From an uncultured Bacteroidales bacterium (GTDB lineage Bacteria > Bacteroidota > Bacteroidia > Bacteroidales > WCHB1-69): 64,000 nt of DNA. The notes under the pieces are model-generated. The model saw only the letters and a list, made by a program, of their open reading frames with translations. It did not search any database and was not told where the DNA came from. Location: the NCBI GenBank assembly GCA_900315245.1, contig OMYJ01000002.1, forward strand, positions 183,864 through 247,863, written 5' to 3'. Shown here one piece after another: positions 49,629 through 59,049 of the stretch. Both the position numbers and the translations under genes were made by a program. Within the stretch, counting starts at the first letter, position 1. Each line of letters opens with the position of its first letter.

Positions 49629-52091
49629 CTACCTATTACAAGCTTTGCAGATTATTTTTTTCGCATCTTCGTTCTCCAAAACACAAGTCGGCAGTTTATC
49701 CATTAAACCGCACAAGCGTGCTGTGTTCCTGTCGGCAGCCAACTGCACTGCCTTGGTGAAGAGTCCGCTCAGATAGGTTTCCTCGCGATGCGCCGCCAAT
49801 GAGACGTAAGAGAAGATGAAATCTTCCGAGATAGTTGGATCATCGAGGAAAGGATTCATCAAAGAGAGAGAATACATATAGTCATGCCGTTTATTAAAGT
49901 ATGAAGCCAGTTTGAATGCGTTCTTCCAGCTATCCAGTTTCTGGTTGCGGATTTCTTTAATTTTGGCATACGTGCTGTTAATCAAGGCTGTAGTCTCTGT
50001 AGTGGCGGGAAGGGTATCCAGATAGTTGATCACCTTGAACTGATATTCAAGATTAAGGCTGTTGACACGGTCTTTCGGAATGGCGGAAACACCGTAGAGT
50101 TTGTCGATGGCAGCCTGAGTCTTGGCAATGTCGGCCGTGGTGTTGATTGTGGCGGCAAGAACATCTGCAACCGTGGTGTTGTACATCAACAACTGATTGG
50201 TTGTGTTGAGGTTATAAATCTTCGTCATCTGCTCGGCCATCGCCGGGGTCAACTTGGAACTCTTGTAATATTGTGCGTAAAGCTTGTTGTTCAACAATGT
50301 CTGATACTCTTTTTTGAAAGGAATCTCCATCTTCTCCAATGAAGATGAGGAGAATTTTCCGTTTTCCACCTGTTTCAATATGTAGTCTTCCACTGACATA
50401 GCAAAGCCGAGTTTTTTCGGATCCTTGACAGCGTTATTGAACTTCCACAAGGCGAAAGCCTCTTCGCCAGACGGAGAGTCGGCGTAATAGGTCACCGACT
50501 GACGAAGCTCCATCGTACGAAGCGGAGCCAAATAATTGGTGTCCAATATTTTGGCAGCATAACGATTGTAGAGTCGCAACTCTTTGGCAGCCTCTTCCAG
50601 TGTCTTGAAACTCAAGTCATAATACTCTTCATGCTGAGTGATTTTTTCCTTAAACTCATCCCAGCAATAATCATACACCAATTGGATATCAATACCAGGG
50701 AAATAGCGTTGCAAATCTTTTTTGATAGCGGCAGCGCGCTTTTCCTGAATGGCTTTGTAAGATGCGTCCTGATAATAGTCAGGAGAAATGTGGGAAATGA
50801 GCTCCACACTGTTGACTTTATACTGCGGGAGGTTCGGGTCTTTTTTGTCAAGCTTGAAACCGGCGGCGGTATAATCGGTCTTTTTCGCATCATACGGGAA
50901 CGAGAGGCTGACGGTGCCGTCTTCGGGCGAAATCGCCCATTCGCCGGTGCTCTTGATACCCACCTCGTCTTTCACGAAGTTGATTTTCTCGGTATAGTCG
51001 GCACCTTTGCTTTCAATATGTTTGGCAATAACGGAGCGGCACACCCGATTGCCTTCCTTCAGCACCAGCACGGCAAGCTCCAGATTCTTGCTGTCATCCA
51101 CATTGTCGGGCAACGTGCCGATTTTGGCGATAAGCTTGCCCGTTTTGAGATTGGCGTTCTCATTGGCGGCCAGCATTTTCTCAAAAGTGATGGGTTTGGT
51201 GACTGTCCCACGATGATACAAATCATAATCCACCTGATGATTATCGCACTCATATTGTCCCTCTTGAATGATATCGATGGCGATAGCATCGCCTTCCTTG
51301 CCAATGAGGCGTTTCAATTCCTTGTAATTGTCACAATTGACGTATATTTCGCCGTTTTTGTTCACCGACACCCACTCTGAAAGCATCTCCAAGCCGGGCT
51401 CGGAGGCACACTTCTTGCAGATTTTCTCATCATAGCCCTTCAATCCAGCTTGACCTTTGGTATAAGGGACATCTTTTTCATTATAACCAGCCTTGTAATT
51501 GTTAAAAGTGCGGTCGTTGCCGAGAACCAAGGAAATATACAAGCTTTTCATCGCGACATCCGTGTTGAAACCAAAGCCCATGTAAGTGTATTGCTCGTTA
51601 AGCATCACATCGGCAGTCTTGACATTCTTGAGGATCGACTGGACCAACGCAAGACAAAGATCGTAATACGAATATTCCGCCTCGCCCATGTATGCTTTCG
51701 CTTTCGTCACCAACTCCTCACCATTGCCGGCAAGGCCATATTTGCGCAAACGATAGTAGGTGGTTTTGTACGGGGCATTGTTCTCCAATGTCTTTTCATC
51801 TTTAGATGCTTGATAATCAGCCTGATATTGCGCCGTAGAATCCAGACTGAGATTGTGTTTGAACTTCGGGACATAGCGATATTCGGCACGGGCCAAATCC
51901 ACCATATCAGTGAAACACTGATACAGAATTTTCTCGTCATAATTGTTCGGCGCAAAATTCCGCACATATTTGGCATTTTCCTTCAAGGTGGAAGGGTCAA
52001 ACCCGCTGTATTGGTTTTCTGTTTGCGCTTGTGCTAAAACACTGAAAAACAGCACAATAGAAAAAATCGATAGAGTAGATTTTATATTCAT
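49629..52091 (-). CDS. Large secreted protein with CAP-like N-terminal domain
   Basis: 820 residues from ATG at 52091 (KSTLSIFSIVLFFSVLAQAQ signal peptide). Residues about 45-190 look like a CAP/SCP domain: ILYQCFTDMVDLARAEYRYV, LSLDSTAQYQADYQASKD, YGLAGNGEELVTKAK and YTYMGFGFNTDVAMKSLYIS, which follow the CAP order of helix, R/H-x-E site and final strand. The remaining 600 residues have no family I can name: a beta-rich middle (LELAVLVLKEGNRVCRSVIA) and a helical C-terminal part (EQMTKIYNLNTTNQLLMYNT). It may act at the cell surface. Own promoter at 52126; word repeats follow the stop. Confidence 0.68.
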   Translation of the reverse strand: MNIKSTLSIFSIVLFFSVLAQAQTENQYSGFDPSTLKENAKYVRNFAPNNYDEKILYQCFTDMVDLARAEYRYVPKFKHNLSLDSTAQYQADYQASKDEKTLENNAPYKTTYYRLRKYGLAGNGEELVTKAKAYMGEAEYSYYDLCLALVQSILKNVKTADVMLNEQYTYMGFGFNTDVAMKSLYISLVLGNDRTFNNYKAGYNEKDVPYTKGQAGLKGYDEKICKKCASEPGLEMLSEWVSVNKNGEIYVNCDNYKELKRLIGKEGDAIAIDIIQEGQYECDNHQVDYDLYHRGTVTKPITFEKMLAANENANLKTGKLIAKIGTLPDNVDDSKNLELAVLVLKEGNRVCRSVIAKHIESKGADYTEKINFVKDEVGIKSTGEWAISPEDGTVSLSFPYDAKKTDYTAAGFKLDKKDPNLPQYKVNSVELISHISPDYYQDASYKAIQEKRAAAIKKDLQRYFPGIDIQLVYDYCWDEFKEKITQHEEYYDLSFKTLEEAAKELRLYNRYAAKILDTNYLAPLRTMELRQSVTYYADSPSGEEAFALWKFNNAVKDPKKLGFAMSVEDYILKQVENGKFSSSSLEKMEIPFKKEYQTLLNNKLYAQYYKSSKLTPAMAEQMTKIYNLNTTNQLLMYNTTVADVLAATINTTADIAKTQAAIDKLYGVSAIPKDRVNSLNLEYQFKVINYLDTLPATTETTALINSTYAKIKEIRNQKLDSWKNAFKLASYFNKRHDYMYSLSLMNPFLDDPTISEDFIFSYVSLAAHREETYLSGLFTKAVQLAADRNTARLCGLMDKLPTCVLENEDAKKIICKACNR

Positions 52092-52125
52092 AAACGACAT
52101 TTTTAAGATTTCAATTTAAATTTAG

Positions 52126-52133
52126 CAAAGGTA
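52126..52133 (-). promoter_or_regulatory. Bacteroidota -7 promoter element (TACCTTTG)
   Basis: Minus-strand TACCTTTGCTAAA, 34 bases before the ATG at 52091. Confidence 0.7.
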
Positions 52134-52266
52134 CATAAATTTCAAAATCAACATGCAACGGTTCATTTTTTTTGTAAAATATTTGTATCGTGGGATGAAT
52201 AAACAAGGAAGGATATCAGCATTCAACCCAAATCATTATCCATCATCAATTATCCATTAAAAAGTG

Positions 52267-52274
52267 TATCTTTG
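52267..52274 (+). promoter_or_regulatory. typA -7 promoter element (TATCTTTG)
   Basis: TATCTTTGCCAG, 24 bases before the ATG at 52299. A TTG inside it starts a longer frame that is therefore false. A word repeat (catcaattatccatt) lies immediately upstream. Confidence 0.75.
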
Positions 52275-52298
52275 CCAGTTTTTATTAAAAATTGTAAA

Positions 52299-54113
52299 AT
52301 GCAGAATATCAGAAACATCGCCATCATTGCACACGTTGACCATGGCAAAACTACGCTCGTGGACAGAATTTTGTATCAATCTCACCTGTTCCGCGAGAAC
52401 CAACAAGTGCAAGATTTGGTGCTTGACAACAATGACTTGGAAAGAGAACGCGGAATTACAATTTTGTCCAAGAATGTTTCCGTAAGATATAAAGGGGTTA
52501 AAATCAATGTGATAGACACTCCAGGCCACAGCGATTTCGGCGGCGAGGTCGAGCGCGTGCTCAACATGGCTGACGGCGTGCTCCTCGTGGTTGATGCTTT
52601 CGAAGGCCCGATGCCGCAAACCCGTTTCGTGACGCAAAAGGCTATCGAACTGGGACTTAAGCCCATCGTGGTCATCAACAAAGTGGATAAGCCCAACTGC
52701 CATCCCGACCTTGCTCAAGAGGCCGTTTTCGAACTGATGTTCAACCTCGGCGCCTCCGACGAGCAGCTGGATTTCCCGACCGTCTATGGTTCCGCCAAGA
52801 ACGGCTGGATGGGTCCCGACTGGAACACCCCGACCTCCGACATTTCCTACCTCCTTGACACCATCATCGAGCACATCCCCGCCCCGAAAGTGGAGCCCGG
52901 CAACCTGCAGATGATGATCTCCTCCCTCGACTACTCCTCATACGTGGGACGTATCGCCGTGGGACGTGTCAAACGCGGCACCATCCAATGGGGACAGACG
53001 GTCTCTTTGGTGAAACGTGACGGCACCGTGCAGACCTCCAAAATCAAGGAACTGTATGTGTTTGAGGGACTTGGCAAGGAAAAGTACAAGAATCCGGTGG
53101 AGGCGGGCGAAATCTGCGCGCTGCTCGGTCTGGACGATTTCGAGATTGGCGACACCGTGGCGGATGCCGAAAATCCGGAACAGCTGCCGCCCATCAAGGT
53201 GGATGAGCCGACCATGAGTATGCTCTTCACCATCAACAACTCCCCGTTCTTCGGAAAAGAAGGTAAATACGTCACTTCCAGACATTTGCGCGACCGTCTC
53301 TTCGCCGAGTTGGAGAAAAACCTCGCCATGCGTATCGAGGAGACCGACTCCCCCGACCGTATGAACGTCTTCGGGCGCGGCATCCTGCATCTCTCCATCC
53401 TCATTGAGACGATGCGCCGTGAAGGTTACGAGTTGCAAGTGGGTCAGCCCCAGGTGATTATCAAGGAAATTGACGGGCAGAAGTGCGAACCCGTGGAGCA
53501 GCTCACCGTGCTGGTTCCGGAAGAGATGTCGAGCCGCGTCATCGACTACGTATCCCGGAAGAAGGGCGATCTGATGTCCATGGACACCGTCAACGACCGC
53601 GTTCACCTCAACTTCAACATTCCGTCCCGCGGTCTTATCGGACTGACCAACCAGCTGCTGACTGCCACCGAGGGCGAGGCCATCATCTCGCACCGTTTCA
53701 TCGAATTCCAACCGTGGAAGGGTGAAATTGCGGGTCGTCACGCCGGTTCGCTCATCGCCATGGAGACTGGTCAAGCCTACGCCTACTCGCTGAACAAACT
53801 GCAGGATCGCGGCCGCTTCTTCATTGAGCCGAACGACCCGGTGTATGCCGGACAGGTCATCGGCGAGCATATCCGTCAAACCGACCTGGTGGTCAACGTC
53901 TGCAAATCCAAGAAACTGTCGAACATGCGCGCCGCCGGTTCCGACGAGAAGCTGATTCTCGCCCCGGCCATCAAATACTCGTTGGAGCAGTACATGGAGT
54001 TCATCGCCAAAGACGAATATTTAGAAATCACGCCGCAGAGTCTGCGCGTGCGCAAGATCATCCTTGACGAGACAGAGCGCAAACGCGCCGAAAAACGCAC
54101 GTCCGACAATTAA
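52299..54113 (+). CDS. typA: Ribosome-associated GTPase TypA/BipA
   Basis: 604 residues from ATG at 52299 ([20 protein letters not shown]). GTPase motifs: [20 protein letters not shown] (G1), [20 protein letters not shown] (G2), [20 protein letters not shown] (G3), [20 protein letters not shown] (G4) and [10 protein letters not shown] (G5). Domains II, III, V and the C-terminal BipA domain follow ([40 protein letters not shown]). It helps 50S assembly and translation under cold or other stress. The next gene starts 14 bases after the stop. Confidence 0.97.
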   Translation: MQNIRNIAIIAHVDHGKTTLVDRILYQSHLFRENQQVQDLVLDNNDLERERGITILSKNVSVRYKGVKINVIDTPGHSDFGGEVERVLNMADGVLLVVDAFEGPMPQTRFVTQKAIELGLKPIVVINKVDKPNCHPDLAQEAVFELMFNLGASDEQLDFPTVYGSAKNGWMGPDWNTPTSDISYLLDTIIEHIPAPKVEPGNLQMMISSLDYSSYVGRIAVGRVKRGTIQWGQTVSLVKRDGTVQTSKIKELYVFEGLGKEKYKNPVEAGEICALLGLDDFEIGDTVADAENPEQLPPIKVDEPTMSMLFTINNSPFFGKEGKYVTSRHLRDRLFAELEKNLAMRIEETDSPDRMNVFGRGILHLSILIETMRREGYELQVGQPQVIIKEIDGQKCEPVEQLTVLVPEEMSSRVIDYVSRKKGDLMSMDTVNDRVHLNFNIPSRGLIGLTNQLLTATEGEAIISHRFIEFQPWKGEIAGRHAGSLIAMETGQAYAYSLNKLQDRGRFFIEPNDPVYAGQVIGEHIRQTDLVVNVCKSKKLSNMRAAGSDEKLILAPAIKYSLEQYMEFIAKDEYLEITPQSLRVRKIILDETERKRAEKRTSDN

Positions 54114-54127
54114 TTTGCACGTAAATC

Positions 54128-54949
54128 ATGCAGCGGGAGGTCTTTTACGAACATCTTTGTGAGGAGCTGCGCCAAAACAGAGGGCTGTATCCTTACTACA
54201 AGCTGACCGACGGTTCGCCGTCGCGCCAGCAGTTCCGCAAAGCCTACTTTATGCAGCGTTTGGAGTTTTTGGACCGTCAAATCGACCTCGACAAACACCC
54301 GAAAATCTGGGACTGCGGCTGTGGTTACGGCACGACGGGCTTCTATTTCGCCATGAAAGGGCAACCCGTTTATGGTACCACGCTGGAGTATTACCCCGAA
54401 GAGTGGGAACGCCGCCGCCAGTTCTGGAGCCAATACGGCGACACCTCGCTCTGCACGTTCCAATACGCCAACCTCTTCGATCAAAACATGGAGGAAAACA
54501 GTTTCGACTACATTATCTTGCAAGACACACTCCACCACATCGAACCGTTGGATGAAGCATTGCCGATTTTCCGCCGTGTGCTCAAGCCCGACGGAAAATT
54601 GATTCTGATTGAAGAAAATGGCGGCTGCTGGATCAAAAGTGCGATGCTTTTCGCGCAACGGGGCAACAAACGGGTAATTTCCATGTATGACGACACCCTG
54701 AAAAAAGAGGTGCTGATGGGAAATGAGAACATCCGTCCGGAAAAGTTGTGGCGTAAACATTTCGAAAAGGCTGGCTTCCAAATGGACGAAAACAGCCTCC
54801 AATACATACGTTTCCTGCCGTCCCCCTGCTTTAATGAAAAAAAATTGCAAAAAAATATAGAAAAAGAGCAAAAGATATGGAAGAAAAGTGCATTTTTGCG
54901 CCGCCATGCCTTTTGGGGAATTAACATGGTGTTTGTGAAGGGACGATGA
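54128..54949 (+). CDS. Class I SAM-dependent methyltransferase
   Basis: 273 residues. SAM-binding motif I IWDCGCGYGTTGFYFAMKGQ, motif II GTTLEYYPEEWERRRQFWSQ, then NSFDYIILQDTLHHIEPLDE and VLKPDGKLILIEENGGCW, a small-molecule methyltransferase of the Methyltransf_11/UbiE style. Residues 1-55 (REVFYEHLCEELRQNRGLYP and YYKLTDGSPSRQQFRKAYFM) form a specific N-terminal part. The substrate cannot be read; lipid or quinone-like targets are possible. It follows typA by 14 bases, so it is probably expressed with it. It ends before a gatgaaacgatg-type word repeat. Confidence 0.85.
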   Translation: MQREVFYEHLCEELRQNRGLYPYYKLTDGSPSRQQFRKAYFMQRLEFLDRQIDLDKHPKIWDCGCGYGTTGFYFAMKGQPVYGTTLEYYPEEWERRRQFWSQYGDTSLCTFQYANLFDQNMEENSFDYIILQDTLHHIEPLDEALPIFRRVLKPDGKLILIEENGGCWIKSAMLFAQRGNKRVISMYDDTLKKEVLMGNENIRPEKLWRKHFEKAGFQMDENSLQYIRFLPSPCFNEKKLQKNIEKEQKIWKKSAFLRRHAFWGINMVFVKGR

Positions 54950-55037
54950 AAGACGATGATACGATGAGGCGATGAAAAAAACAGAGGGATTTTAAAAGGG
55001 CAAGAATATAAATAATGAAAAATTAAAACAATTCAGT

Positions 55038-56849
55038 ATGAACGAAAATATCGAACAAAACAGTAAACCCGAAACCCGTTCGCGCAAATTCTGGCGTGTG
55101 GTGTTAGGTTCAATGGTGGGTTTCGTGCTCGCCTCCATCATTGTTTCCATTCTGAGTGTCCTGATGTTTCTCGGAATGATTGCCTCTTTTGAGAAGTTGG
55201 GCTCTTCGACAGCTTCCACAAATGTAAAAGACAACAGTGTCCTTTTGCTGGATCTGTCTGCGTCCATCAATGAGCGGGCCGTGGAAATGCCCTTCAGCTT
55301 TGGTGATTATATGCAAGAAGGACTGGGTTTGAACAACATTTTGGCAGCCATCAATGCGGCGGCCGGGGATTCCAAAATAAAAGGTATCTATCTGAAATCC
55401 AAGACCGTATCCGCTTCACCCGCCTCCACAAAAGCCATTCGCGATGCTTTGATAGAATTTAAGAAATCTGGCAAGTTTATCTACTCTTATAGCGATTTAT
55501 ATACGCAAAACGCCTACTACATGGCCACCGCCGCCGACAAGATTTTGCTCAACCCTTCCGGCGATTTGAGCTTCAGAGGCTATGCGTTCCAGCTCATGTT
55601 CTACAAGAATCTCATAGACAAACTGGATGTGGATGTGCAGATTTTCCGCCACGGACAGTTCAAGAGCGCGGTGGAACCTTACTTCTTGGATAAGATGAGC
55701 GAGGCGAATCGCGAACAGATGTCCACACTTGCCAACTCCTTGTGGACAGTTTTGGTGCAAGATGTCGCCAAATCACGTAAACTTTCTGTGGATCAGCTGA
55801 ATAATATTGCCGACAACTTACTTTGCTCTTCCCCTCAAGAAGCTTTGAGTTTGAAATTGGTCGATAAGTTAGCTTATCCCGATGAAGCGGAGAAAATGAT
55901 CAAGACAAAGCTGAATTTAGGCGAGAAAGATAAGATTAACTACGTGTCTGTCAACCAATACGCGAAGACTATTTCCAATAAAGAAATCAACACCGACAAA
56001 GTGGCAGTGATGTATGCCTACGGCAATATTTCCGACGGTAAAGGCGATAGCGAGCGCGGCATCTATTCCGAAACGTTCGTCAAGGAATTCCGCAAAGTGT
56101 ATAAGAATGACAACGTGAAGGCCATTGTGTTGCGCGTCAACTCCCCTGGCGGCAGCGCGTTAGCTTCTGAAAATATCTGGCGCGAGATTGAACTCGCCAA
56201 GAAGGCCGGCAAGAAAGTGGTGGTCTCCATGGGCGACTATGCGGCTTCCGGCGGTTACTACATATCCTGCAACGCCGACTACATTTTTGCAGAACCCAAC
56301 ACCATCACCGGTTCCATCGGTGTGTTCGGTATGGTTCCCTCTTTGCAGAAATTCATGAAGAACAAGCTTGGCATCACAATGGATGAGGTGGGCTCCAACA
56401 AACATTCCGTCCCTGGCGGTCTGTACCGTCCGATGGACGAACTGGAAAGCCAGAAGCTGCAAGCCTCCATCGAAGACATTTACGCTACGTTCACGAAACG
56501 TGTGGCAGATGGACGTCATTTGGATGTCGCCTACGTGGACAGCATCGGACAAGGACGTGTATGGGCCGGCAGCGATGCGTTAGGCCTCGGTCTGGTAGAT
56601 GCGATGGGCAACATCAACGATGCCATTGCCAAAGCTGCAGAGTTAGCCTCCCTTGACAAATACGACATCACCTATTATCCAGCACAAAAGGATTGGTTCT
56701 CTTTGATTTTCAACATGAAAGACGAGGAAGTGGATGCTGCTTTGCGTCAAAAAATGGGACAGTTCTACTATTTGTATGACGGAGTGCAGCAGGTGTTGGG
56801 CAACAGTGGTGTGCAAGCTCGCATGCCTATGATTATCACAATCGAGTAA
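55038..56849 (+). CDS. sppA: Signal peptide peptidase SppA, 67-kDa type
   Basis: 603 residues. One N-terminal membrane anchor (VVLGSMVGFVLASIIVSILS). Two tandem S49 domains: the first carries Lys209 in FRHGQFKSAVEPYFLDKMSE, the second the nucleophile Ser404 in SMGDYAASGGYYISCNADYI. These positions fit the E. coli SppA dyad (K209/S409). ITGSIGVFGMVPSLQKFMKN and PGGSALASENIWREIELAKK are family marks. It degrades cleaved signal peptides at the inner membrane, periplasmic side. The gene starts after a short word repeat and is followed 20 bases later by the steroid-reductase-like gene. Confidence 0.95.
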   Translation: MNENIEQNSKPETRSRKFWRVVLGSMVGFVLASIIVSILSVLMFLGMIASFEKLGSSTASTNVKDNSVLLLDLSASINERAVEMPFSFGDYMQEGLGLNNILAAINAAAGDSKIKGIYLKSKTVSASPASTKAIRDALIEFKKSGKFIYSYSDLYTQNAYYMATAADKILLNPSGDLSFRGYAFQLMFYKNLIDKLDVDVQIFRHGQFKSAVEPYFLDKMSEANREQMSTLANSLWTVLVQDVAKSRKLSVDQLNNIADNLLCSSPQEALSLKLVDKLAYPDEAEKMIKTKLNLGEKDKINYVSVNQYAKTISNKEINTDKVAVMYAYGNISDGKGDSERGIYSETFVKEFRKVYKNDNVKAIVLRVNSPGGSALASENIWREIELAKKAGKKVVVSMGDYAASGGYYISCNADYIFAEPNTITGSIGVFGMVPSLQKFMKNKLGITMDEVGSNKHSVPGGLYRPMDELESQKLQASIEDIYATFTKRVADGRHLDVAYVDSIGQGRVWAGSDALGLGLVDAMGNINDAIAKAAELASLDKYDITYYPAQKDWFSLIFNMKDEEVDAALRQKMGQFYYLYDGVQQVLGNSGVQARMPMIITIE

Positions 56850-56868
56850 CTTTAAAAAACAGCAAATT

Positions 56869-57678
56869 ATGAGTCCTGAGTTTTATACCACAGCCTTTAA
56901 CATATACCTTTGGGTGATGATTGGCATCGCCGTGGTGGTTTTCATCTCCCTTTACTTTGTGAAGGCCGGTTACGGCATGTTCACCACCAGCAAATGGGGT
57001 AAAAGTATCAACAACAAGTTAGCATGGTTCCTGATGGAATTTCCCATCTTCCTGGCCATGATTGTCATTTGGTTAGCTTCTCCGCACCGGTTCGACCTTG
57101 TGCCTATGATCTTCCTGCTGATCTTTGAAATCCACTACTTTCAACGTTCACTCATTTTCCCATGGTTGATGAAAGGAAAGAAGAGCCAAATGCCTCTTGC
57201 GGTCATGTTTATGGGCATCGCCTTCAACATTCTGAACGCCATGATGCAGGGTTACTGGATTTTCTTCGAATCTTACAAGCAGAATTATCACGTGCTGGGA
57301 CTTTCCTACACGGATGTCGCGTGGCTTTGGTCGCCGCAGTTCATCATCGGTGTCGTCATCTTCTTCTTCGGATTCTACGTCAACCTGCGCTCGGACTACA
57401 TCATCCGCCATCTCCGCAAAAGTGATGAGGACACGAAGCACTATCTTCCGGAAGGCTTTATGTTTGAGTATGTTACCAGTGCCAACTATTTCGGGGAACT
57501 GATGGAGTGGCTCGGGTTTGCTATCCTCACATGGTCCATTTCCGGTTTAGTGTTCTTCATCTGGACTTTCGCCAACCTCGTGCCGCGTGCCAACGCCATC
57601 TATCAGCGCTACAAAGAAGAGTTCGGCGAAATCATGGAGAAAAAGCGTCTGAAACGGGTGTTCCCGTTCATCTATTAG
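56869..57678 (+). CDS. Steroid 5-alpha-reductase-like membrane protein
   Basis: 269 residues with about six transmembrane helices: FNIYLWVMIGIAVVVFISLY, AWFLMEFPIFLAMIVIWLAS, FLLIFEIHYFQRSLIFPWLM, FMGIAFNILNAMMQGYWIFF, FIIGVVIFFFGFYVNLRSDY and GFAILTWSISGLVFFIWTFA. The C-terminal signature of the 3-oxo-5-alpha-steroid 4-dehydrogenase family is present: GFMFEYVTSANYFGELMEWL, then LVPRANAIYQRYKEEFGEIM. Relatives reduce steroid or polyprenol double bonds with NADPH. The bacterial substrate is unknown, possibly a gut steroid or an isoprenoid lipid. It lies 20 bases after sppA in one probable operon. It ends in word repeats. Confidence 0.88.
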   Translation: MSPEFYTTAFNIYLWVMIGIAVVVFISLYFVKAGYGMFTTSKWGKSINNKLAWFLMEFPIFLAMIVIWLASPHRFDLVPMIFLLIFEIHYFQRSLIFPWLMKGKKSQMPLAVMFMGIAFNILNAMMQGYWIFFESYKQNYHVLGLSYTDVAWLWSPQFIIGVVIFFFGFYVNLRSDYIIRHLRKSDEDTKHYLPEGFMFEYVTSANYFGELMEWLGFAILTWSISGLVFFIWTFANLVPRANAIYQRYKEEFGEIMEKKRLKRVFPFIY

Positions 57679-57728
57679 CTGTTAGCTTTTGGCTGTTGGC
57701 TTTTAGCTGTTGGCTTTTAGCTTTTAGC
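57676..57728. repeat. Word repeat ttagctgttagcttttggctgttgg
   Basis: Variants of ttggcttttagctgttgg start on the stop codon of the steroid-reductase-like gene and run for 53 bases. They match the 2529-2598, 31036-31092 and 49559-49628 family. Confidence 0.7.
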
Positions 57729-57758
57729 GGTTTATAACCTGTTAACAGCTTGTGATAG

Positions 57759-57806
57759 AAAAATTTAACGGCGAAATTTCTATTGAAACTTCGCCGTTAA
57801 ATTTTT
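57759..57806. terminator. Long bidirectional terminator inside a gene end
   Basis: AAAAATTTAACGGCGAA (57759-57775) pairs perfectly over 17 bases with TTCGCCGTTAAATTTTT (57790-57806). A/T runs on both sides make it work for both converging genes. Its right arm encodes the last residues (NLTAKFQ) of the ATP-grasp protein. Confidence 0.85.
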
Positions 57807-58919
57807 GTCGTCCAACGGAAGGCGCTGTGGATAGACCCTGTAGTCCTTCCCCAGCTTCTCCCACGCCAGATAGCACTCCCGTATTTCGTTGCGCCAGCCC
57901 TTGCGGATGAAAAACTGCCCGGTTCGGTCCCAGAAATCGTTGATTTCGATGACGACCGGCCCGTCGTCGGTGATGGCGATGTCCCAGCCTGCGACTTTAC
58001 AATACGGAAACGCTTGTTGGAAACGGATCACCTCTGATTTCGCAGCTTCCCAATTCTCAATGACGACTCCGTTCAGCGGATTGCCATTGTCGGGGTGGCT
58101 ATCAATGTCTTTTACGTTGTGCCAGCCGTCAAACTGGATGGCGTGGCGGATTTCGCCGGTCTCCACATCGACGCAGACATCCACGTTCCCGCCGCCGCCA
58201 GCATTATCGACACAACGGCCTGCCCTACCGATTTTAATGAAGGTGGCGATTACCTTCGCTGAACCGTCCGGATAGAGCGCGGTCATGAAGCGCACCGTGT
58301 TCACCGAAGAATCATTGAATGCGGCAAATTGGTCAGTCTGGCGCACCACACTCTCGAAAATCAGCGCCTCCTCGCCCAAAACGGACGAAAGAGTGAGCTC
58401 TTGACCGTCAAAGCGGGTCATCAAAGCATCATCATCTTGATAAACAATGCTTTTTATCACCCAGACATTATCGCCATGCGAACTTTCCGTGGTCTTGATG
58501 ACACAGGATTGCACCCCTTTGGCCTTCAGGATTTGCAGCACTCCAGCGAGATCCCCGGCACATTCGGTATGGACTGTATAACGCGCCTCAGGTTGGTAGT
58601 AGCAGTATAGTTCGGATGTCCTTATTCCTGTGTTTTCCAGCATCTTATGTGCCATATACTTATTCCGGGCCAAGGACATATATTTCAATGGGTTAAGCAG
58701 ATCCAGGTAGAAATGCTGTTCGTTCAGGCCCAGGAAATCCCGACGAAACTCCTCGCTCCGTTTCTCAAATTCAAACTCGTAATACTCCTCATGCGTAAGT
58801 CCTTTGGTGCGATAGAGGGAGATATAGTCGCGTATCACCTTCATCCGCTGTGAAAACGGATACAGCCGTGCAAGCTGAATGGCATGATAAACTGCGGCTA
58901 TGTTGTTTCTTATTACCAT
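57780..58919 (-). CDS. Sugar-transfer-associated ATP-grasp protein
   Basis: 379 residues from ATG at 58919 (MVIRNNIAAVYHAIQLARLY). The longer start at 58946 would be encoded by a gacttagactt repeat (giving LFKSKSKS) and is rejected. Family marks of ATP-grasp_ST: FLGLNEQHFYLDLLNPLKYM, SLARNKYMAHKMLENTGIRT, VIKTTESSHGDNVWVIKSIV and VAGWDIAITDDGPVVIEIND with the metal-binding acidic residues. Such proteins sit in exopolysaccharide clusters and probably ligate an amino or carboxylic acid to a sugar carrier. Next to an acyltransferase and heptose genes here. The 3' end is a terminator arm. Confidence 0.85.
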   Translation of the reverse strand: MVIRNNIAAVYHAIQLARLYPFSQRMKVIRDYISLYRTKGLTHEEYYEFEFEKRSEEFRRDFLGLNEQHFYLDLLNPLKYMSLARNKYMAHKMLENTGIRTSELYCYYQPEARYTVHTECAGDLAGVLQILKAKGVQSCVIKTTESSHGDNVWVIKSIVYQDDDALMTRFDGQELTLSSVLGEEALIFESVVRQTDQFAAFNDSSVNTVRFMTALYPDGSAKVIATFIKIGRAGRCVDNAGGGGNVDVCVDVETGEIRHAIQFDGWHNVKDIDSHPDNGNPLNGVVIENWEAAKSEVIRFQQAFPYCKVAGWDIAITDDGPVVIEINDFWDRTGQFFIRKGWRNEIRECYLAWEKLGKDYRVYPQRLPLDDKNLTAKFQ

Positions 58920-59049
58920 TGACTTAGACTTAGACTTAAACAACAACTATGACTATAACTATAACTATGACTTAGACTTAGACTATTGAAAATGCACCAA
59001 TCGCTATTCACTGTTCACTGTTCACTGCTCACTAATCACTAATCACTAT
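58920..59049. repeat. Word repeats gacttagactt and caatcactaatcac
   Basis: 58920-58985 carries gacttagacttagac and actatgactataactat variants. 59000-59050 carries tcactgttcactgttcactg and actaatcactaatcacta. They fill the gap between two leftward genes. Confidence 0.75.

Noticed and set aside
52938..53879. 313-codon open frame antisense to typA
   Set aside because: Shadow of typA; no independent start context.
58920..58946. N-terminal extension LFKSKSKS of the ATP-grasp protein
   Set aside because: Encoded entirely by an intergenic gacttag repeat; the natural family start is at 58919.
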